Part shown: piece by piece, positions 57,943-64,000 of the stretch
Layout of the letters: the number at the start of each line of letters is the position of its first letter
Position numbering within the stretch: position 1 is the stretch's first letter
Assembly: GCA_023375675.1 (NCBI GenBank)
Contig: JALQBC010000074.1
Coordinates: 1 to 64,000, forward strand
DNA length: 64,000 nt
From: Cytospora piceicola
Lineage: Eukaryota > Ascomycota > Sordariomycetes > Diaporthales > Cytosporaceae
Direction: 5' to 3'
Made by a program: the position numbers and the translations under genes
Notes under the pieces: generated by a model
What the model saw: the letters and a program-made list of their open reading frames with translations, nothing else
What the model was told of the DNA's origin: nothing
The model's database searches: none

Positions 57943-59525
57943 CTCAAGCTGGGTTGGCTCCTCGTCCTGCGCGCTCTCTTTTCCAGATGATGTCCGTTGT
58001 TTGTGCCCAGAAGACGCCAAGAACAAACAAACAAACAAAACGGCTCCAAGTTTACCCCGTCCAGCACGGACTGGCACGAGCCTCACGGGCAATTCTTACA
58101 AACTCGCGCGAAGACTTAGGTCATCTGGGGGGGGGAGGGAGGGTACGTACCCGCCCGTACTAAAGAAAGTTCTGGGTCCAAAAACGTCAGAGACCGTTCG
58201 GGTGGTCGAACCTGACTCAGCTTGCTAGCAAAGACGTTGGCAGGTCGTCATTTCGGAATAACTGCGTACCTAGGTATACATAGTAGAAGGAAAGAGAAAG
58301 AAAAAAGGGCACGGTGCTACATGTCATTGAGCTCGTGCTGACAGCATTCAAGCCGTGTTGATCTGATGTACCGGTTAGTTAGTTGAAGTTGATTAGCATG
58401 AGCCTTTAAGGTTATCAACACCACGTTATCAACACCACGACCCGGCCGGTCGTGTACAAGTAAGTGTAAGTGCGTTGGTATGTAAGCATGCACGGATACC
58501 ATACAACGTACCTAGGTAGGCCTAGTTTTTTAGTGCAGCTGGCGTGTTGTGGCATCCTATTCGGGGCGCCGAAGCAGCTGACAAACAGCTTTGGGAGCGG
58601 AAGAGGGAAGAATGCCAGGTCGTGCCAAGTGACATAGCTCCGGAGTTGCAATTTCCTGCCTGTCGACTCTTGGACGTCAGTCAGCACTGACTGACATCGT
58701 CAGTGATGAGACGGAGAGGAGATCATTTGATGCAAACCCGCAACCGTCAGGCGTAAGTGCGCAACGAGAAGGGAAAAGCGGGTCCTGGGCGGGCGGGAGT
58801 CCAAAAAGGTACGTACCTCTTTGGAAGTGGGGCGGGGGGGGGGTCTAGATACAGTGAGCAGTTATTTTCCATCCAGCCGGACTGGGAGGGGACGTCAACA
58901 ATAAAAAAAAAAAAAAAGGCCGATAAAATAAAATCAATAGGTTTCCTAATTAGGAAATCAGCTCTCTGGCATCCGCACCACCCTGTGTCACTGTGCCCGT
59001 CCATCATTCGCCAAGCTTTTTTTTTGACTATTCTGCGCCGTTGGGGGGTGATGAGCAATGTCATTGACTGGTCTTCTCACACACTCCAGATCTCAGTTGA
59101 CATCCGATTGCATTCACCGGTCAGACTGTGCAAGGCTGCTGGCTGCTTGACAATTAATACTGCATATGCAGTACAACGGCCAGTCCCCAAAAGACAGCCC
59201 TGACGAAGGCTGACACTGGCTGACAGGGTCGCATCGACAGATCAATGTACACACCGTTTCCCTGCCAGCCTGCCCATCTCTCCCCCATCCCCTCCTGCCC
59301 CATAGTATACATACTGCGGGTAACAGATTCAGGGTGCCATCACAGGTGGGACAGCAATCGACAGCACGCTATACCTAAATGAATACAAGGTCGCGAACTT
59401 GCATATGGCGGCCCGGCCAATCATCTGACACGGATCAGACGACGACTTTCCCGTAACGGCAATCCAGCCCTTTTGTCGCCCTGCACGCCAGGGTTTTTGT
59501 TCACCTCTTCTCACTCACAGATAGA

Positions 59526-59577
59526 ACACACACAGACACACTCACACACACACACACACGCACAAACACAAAAAAAA
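59526..59577. repeat. (CA)n microsatellite followed by an A-run
   Basis: This is an imperfect CA tract ending in A8. Confidence 0.85.
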
Positions 59578-62500
59578 GAGGGTTGCATCGAGACGGGATC
59601 CAACCCAATTTCCAAGACCAAACCCTGATTGAGATTGACCTGCCTGATTTTTGTGGATAGAGAAGGGCTAGGGCCTGCCAGGCCTGCCAGGAGCCTGCCC
59701 GGCTTTTCCTTCACCAATCCCCTTTCCCACCTCCCCCCCTCCCCTTTCGAACACGGGGAATTTTAGAACAACCAGGAGGGAGGGGGACCAAGAATGGATC
59801 CAACGGTTCGTTTCCTCCGTTGCGGTGGGTATGGGTGGTGTGGGTTGTTTCATCCGCTGCGCGAGCGACCGTTGCACGAGACTGAAAAAGGCGAGGGTAT
59901 GTGTACGTTGGGAGGGGGGGATTACCTTGGGCATATCCTTGGCTGGAAAGTTCCGGCACATTGAAAGGTTTATTTCCGGCTGATCGCCGACAGACAATAC
60001 AACTCAACTTCCCATTCTCTACTATGTACCTCTTACTGCGTACAGATACTTTCTTCCATGTGCCTCCACTCCTCGCACCCGCGTGTTCTGTCGAAAGCAC
60101 CTCCTAATAAAACACCAACTGCCTAGGTAGGTACCTAGGTAGGGGCTCTTTGTTGTAGATCCGAAAGGGGAGACACAACATGACCAACCCGGGCAGGCCA
60201 GCAAGGTTCGTCATCCCCGAAAGCAAAGACGCAAGCCCCGTGAGGTAACTTAACCCTTTTTTTTCCTTCTCTCTCCCCGCCTTGTTTTGTGTTGTGTTGC
60301 CATGTGGCTTTACAATTTGCCCGAGGAGAACCCCACAGTGATTATTGATGATGATGTCTTTGTCTTTTTTTTCTCTTCCCTCCTCTTCTCTCTACACTAC
60401 AGTACAGTATCGTTATTTCATTATTTCCACGTAAGCTCATCATCGATCGGTCGCATATGCGTGTGTGACGGGGGCCCGCCTTGCAACACTCAATTTTTGA
60501 CTTTGTGACTTTTAGGGGGGGGAGGGGGGGGAGTTTGTTTTGCTTCTGTGATATTCGTCCGCTGCCGATCCCCAGATTGCCGAAGCTCCGTCGTTCGTCA
60601 ATTGGGGATGGATGTGACCAGATGATTGGGCTCGAGTCTCCCACCCTTTCGTTTCTTCTTTTCTTCTTCTTCTTCTTCTTTTTCCGGTCAGATCTTTCTC
60701 GCCCTGCTCGGCCGCCCCCAACGGCCCATGGAGCCTCACTATCCGGGGGCAATCTGGTGAGAAATCTGGCAATCTGGCAACATATGGTGTTGTTGGTCTG
60801 TCTACATGGTGGTGTTCACGACGTAATTATGGAACCTCGGCTTGGCATTCCAGATCAGGGTGGTTTTTCTTTCCTTCCTCCTGCCGAGAGACGTTGAGAA
60901 CCATAATAACCATAATGGAAAAAAAAACCACCATCCAGATCACACTTTGAGCGAAAAAACGGCCGCTAAACTTGGCAGAGACTGCCGAGGAACACCCCCG
61001 CTCCACCCCGCGGCCTCAACCCTGTCCTGCCCTGTTCACCACCAAAAGGGACCGGACCCTACATAACCAACCTTGAAAACCCCGTTCGGCGTGGCCTCTT
61101 TTTTTCTTGTTTCTCTCCGGGGTTCCGTGACAGGAGTGGCTTGTCACAACATACACAGACACACACAAACACACCGCGTTGGTTTCGAATTGCCCTTGAG
61201 GACGAACCTGCGAAAACGCCAGCAAACCCACTTATCGTGTCTATCATGACGCGTGTAGGTCGGGACGAAACCTTGGAAGGGAGAGGGGATGGCTTGAAGG
61301 TTAATCTTCTTTCTTAAAAATTACTCGTAAGCCACCATGCACACCAAAGGCGGCGGGGTCTCCAACGGGTTTTGATAAGGCTGTGTCACTGTTTCACGAT
61401 CGGTAGGGTGGGATGAGATCTCGCATCAATATGCGAGAGAAGGATTGCTCTGTTCTTTTCGGTACACTGATGTTGCGTCTTCCCTTTTTTTTTTTGTGTT
61501 TTTTTTTTCTTTTCTTTTTTGTCTTCTTTGTCTTCTTTTCCTTAATTTATTGCCTTGTGTATGTCGCCGTCCGTCTCCAAGCGAGGCTTTCATCGGTATA
61601 TGTGCAGGTATATATATGACCTGTTGCGTAGAGTAACCACGAGTCCCAATGTGGCGGCTTTGTTGACGGGCATGTGGCGCCCGGGGCCGTTTCCACTCTG
61701 CGGAAACTCGGTGAAGTGGGTTTTGTCTGGAACCAATGCATCCGATGCCTTGTTGCATAAGACCAGACGATACCCACATCGCTACGCACTGCGGCACTAC
61801 GGCACTGCACTGCGGCACTGCACTGCAGGTACCTCCTCCCTGGGGCTGGAGACACAACGCCGGCAATGCACCTCGTGGCCAATGATGGCTGTGCGCCGGC
61901 CCGCCCGGGGGAGAGGGGGGGGGAGGGAGGGAAGGGCGCTGTAACGTCCCCTCAGTGGAAAACCACCCGACTGGAACTTTCTTGCATCGTCGAGAAGCAA
62001 CCTTGGAAGTGAGTTGAGTGACACAGAACGGGGAACAACAGCCCTGAGAAAGGGGGAAAGAGAGGGACGGGGAGGGGGGGGGGGATTTTTCTCAGGTTTG
62101 ATGTTGGACACCGAACGTCTTGCAATACCCACTCGCTCAGCAGCAGTGTGACGCGAGCGACCTCCGGGGGGGGAAAGCTTCGAGAATGAAACGCCCTCAG
62201 CAGGGATATGTTCGTCCTCGTACGAACTGTCCCCCCCCGCTCTCCCCCTGTGCAGCAGCGTCCCCAGGGTAACAGTCTGTCCACAGGCCATCCCTGTCCT
62301 TCGTAGGACAACGAAGCCTCCCAATACGCGGTCGTTTTGGGCGTTTGGGAGAGCTGATCCTGCTGCTCGGGTCATGTTCCCAGATGGCTCGATGTCACGA
62401 GCAGCATACACGTAAGGTAAGGCGAAACAGGGAGGCACGATGAATGGATGGATGTGCGTGCGCGCGCGCGCACATTCGATGAGCGTGTATTGGATTTACG

Positions 62501-63584
62501 AACGGGACCCTGGGCAATAGGGATTTTGTATGACCGTCGGTGAGACGCCGGGGGGTTGTCAGGCTTACCGTATTGATGCCTTCATGGCACTCGACGAGAG
62601 TTTTTCGAACTCCCGAGTGCCTCATGTTCGATGTTCGCTGTTCGTATCCTTTCCGTCCCAACCTTCGCACCGCCCAACCGCCCCCCTCATCGCCCCCTTC
62701 CTTGCTTGCCCCTGTGGTTCCTCTCCCCTCACTCCCTCTCTCTCCGCGAAGGCGAAACAAAAGGAAAAGGGTGTAGTTGGGCGGTCCAGACGACGACACA
62801 TAGCGCCTCAACTGACCGCTATGCTGGCCCGGTTGGGCATGCATTGCTCTCGCCACCGGTGGTCGAGACCGACGATGCCCATGGGCTCCCTCCCGGCAGC
62901 ATGGAGGAGGGTCGCAGCGATGGGATGTTCAGATGATGTTGGGTTCTCCTGCAGAAAGCGCAACAACGTGTGTGCGTGCCGCGAACAATGACGAGTCAGA
63001 TTGGAAGGCAGAGAGGACGGAGGAGCTTTTCCATGAAGCCTTCATCGAGTGTCAAAAGGTGGGTGGTAGTCCGATGTCGTCTGGGGCCGCTCTTGGCCGA
63101 GAGGGAGGAGGTACTCCTCTAACAGGTGGCCTTGTGCTCTGTGCGGGAATCTGTTAAGCTCTGACACGCCGGCACCAATCCTGAGACCCCCAAATATGTA
63201 CCTGGGTACTTAAGTACACAGGCGGACCAAGAGTTTTGGTCAGGCTCAACGGGACTGGTGCATCAACATTGATCCTACGTATGAGATTAAAAGACGACAT
63301 ATCGTCTGCGACACTCTGGTACTTTTCTTCTATGAATTTCTATGAAGTTACGCAGATTCTCAGGCTGCGCGTGTGGACCATACCCCAAAGGTTTGAACAC
63401 GAAGCCAATTCCGAGCCTGTCGTACGTCCGAGTCGGCGCCCGATGGGTCAAACGCCTGGCAGACATCCGAAAGGATCGTTGCGACGGACCCGCACCGAGA
63501 CGTCAGTTTCGCCGCCGGACCAGCTAACCAGTCTCGGCCGGTACTGTGTACGTGTATACCTAGGCTGGCTGCTAGGTATGTATG

Positions 63585-63602
63585 TACACACACACACACA
63601 CA
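63585..63602. repeat. (CA)n microsatellite
   Basis: This is a short perfect CA run in non-coding DNA. Confidence 0.85.
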
Positions 63603-64000
63603 GAGAAATTCGAATCCTTCAGAACCCACACAACATGGCGGTGGCTGTTGCGATGCTTGCCCCATTGGTGTGTCCTCGAGCAAAGCCTGAAACAGGCTGT
63701 GATGAGATTGCATGGAACAGCATGACAACATGGCAGAGCCCATATTTCCCCTACTAGGGGCTGGTCAGATAATGATGTGCTATTCTGGCGTTCTCATGCC
63801 AAGGTCCGATCTGGGGATGGTGAGATTGGAGAGTGACATCGCGTAAGGCTGCCATATTTCGTGCAGCACGGCATCTATGATTCGGGCATATAGTGTACAC
63901 GCACACGTGTACACACCTATCTACAACAGGCCTGACCGAACATGAAATACAACACAGTGGTGCATTAGATAATTTCGAACAATGCCTGTTCACCAAAAAA

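Larger units (their letters stand above)
56605..64000. other. 7.4-kb region without a supportable gene
   Basis: I find no ORF with convincing protein character on either strand. The longer frames run through homopolymer or simple-repeat tracts. The region holds A15 (58903-58917), CA runs (59526-59577, 63585-63602), a TTC run (60655-60683), GGGGCT repeats (57917-57942) and many poly-G/poly-C runs. Palindromic CCTAGG words occur at 56704, 57276, 58266, 58508, 60121, 63200 and 63555. It may be the upstream region or leader of a gene lying to the right. Confidence 0.55.

Noticed and set aside
61797..62438. 213-codon ORF on - strand
   Set aside because: It contains poly-Pro from C-runs and no family features.

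Overview
The window is nuclear DNA of a filamentous ascomycete, most likely a Sordariomycete (inference). The genes carry short GT-AG introns of about 50-140 nt and are separated by wide intergenic regions. Those regions contain the dispersed palindromic TACCTAGGTA-type words familiar from that class. The encoded proteins are ordinary fungal housekeeping proteins. I find 16 protein-coding genes, all but one of the intron-containing models joined exon by exon in frame. There is no rRNA gene, intact tRNA gene, CRISPR array or intact transposon.

Left part (0.9-10.2 kb): a WAPL cohesin-release factor (-), uracil phosphoribosyltransferase FUR1 (+), transcription elongation factor ELF1 (-) and URC1 (+), a GTP-cyclohydrolase-II-like uracil catabolism protein. 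FUR1 and URC1 act in the same pathway (uracil to UMP, then URC breakdown) and sit 2 kb apart with ELF1 between them. URC1 is modelled with 19 exons, two of them micro-exons of 9 and 4 nt.

Middle left (10.2-28.5 kb): a gene-poor 6.7 kb stretch holding one small unknown ORF, then ribosomal protein eS1 (+), a Rab18-like GTPase (+), a mitochondrial ABHD11-type alpha/beta hydrolase (-), TFIIE alpha subunit (-), a family X DNA polymerase (+) and an MGST3-type MAPEG protein (+).

Middle right (29-43.1 kb): Ecm14, a carboxypeptidase-fold pseudoenzyme (-); a 1517-aa Sec7-PH Arf-GEF (+); SRP72 (-); and a Lys/Ala-rich unknown protein (-).

Right part (43.1-64 kb): long non-coding tracts with three genes: an unknown protein with a Cys/His cluster and coiled coil (+), an NCBP3-like cap-binding protein with repeated KELFP motifs (+), and an unknown coiled-coil protein with a readable in-frame intron (+). 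The last 7.4 kb contains no gene I can support.

I see no clearly new multi-gene system. The best leads are the FUR1/URC1 neighbourhood, the URC1 micro-exons, the dispersed self-complementary repeat, the KELFP array and the unknown Cys/His protein family. All homology statements rest on recognising family motifs by eye, not on database searches.
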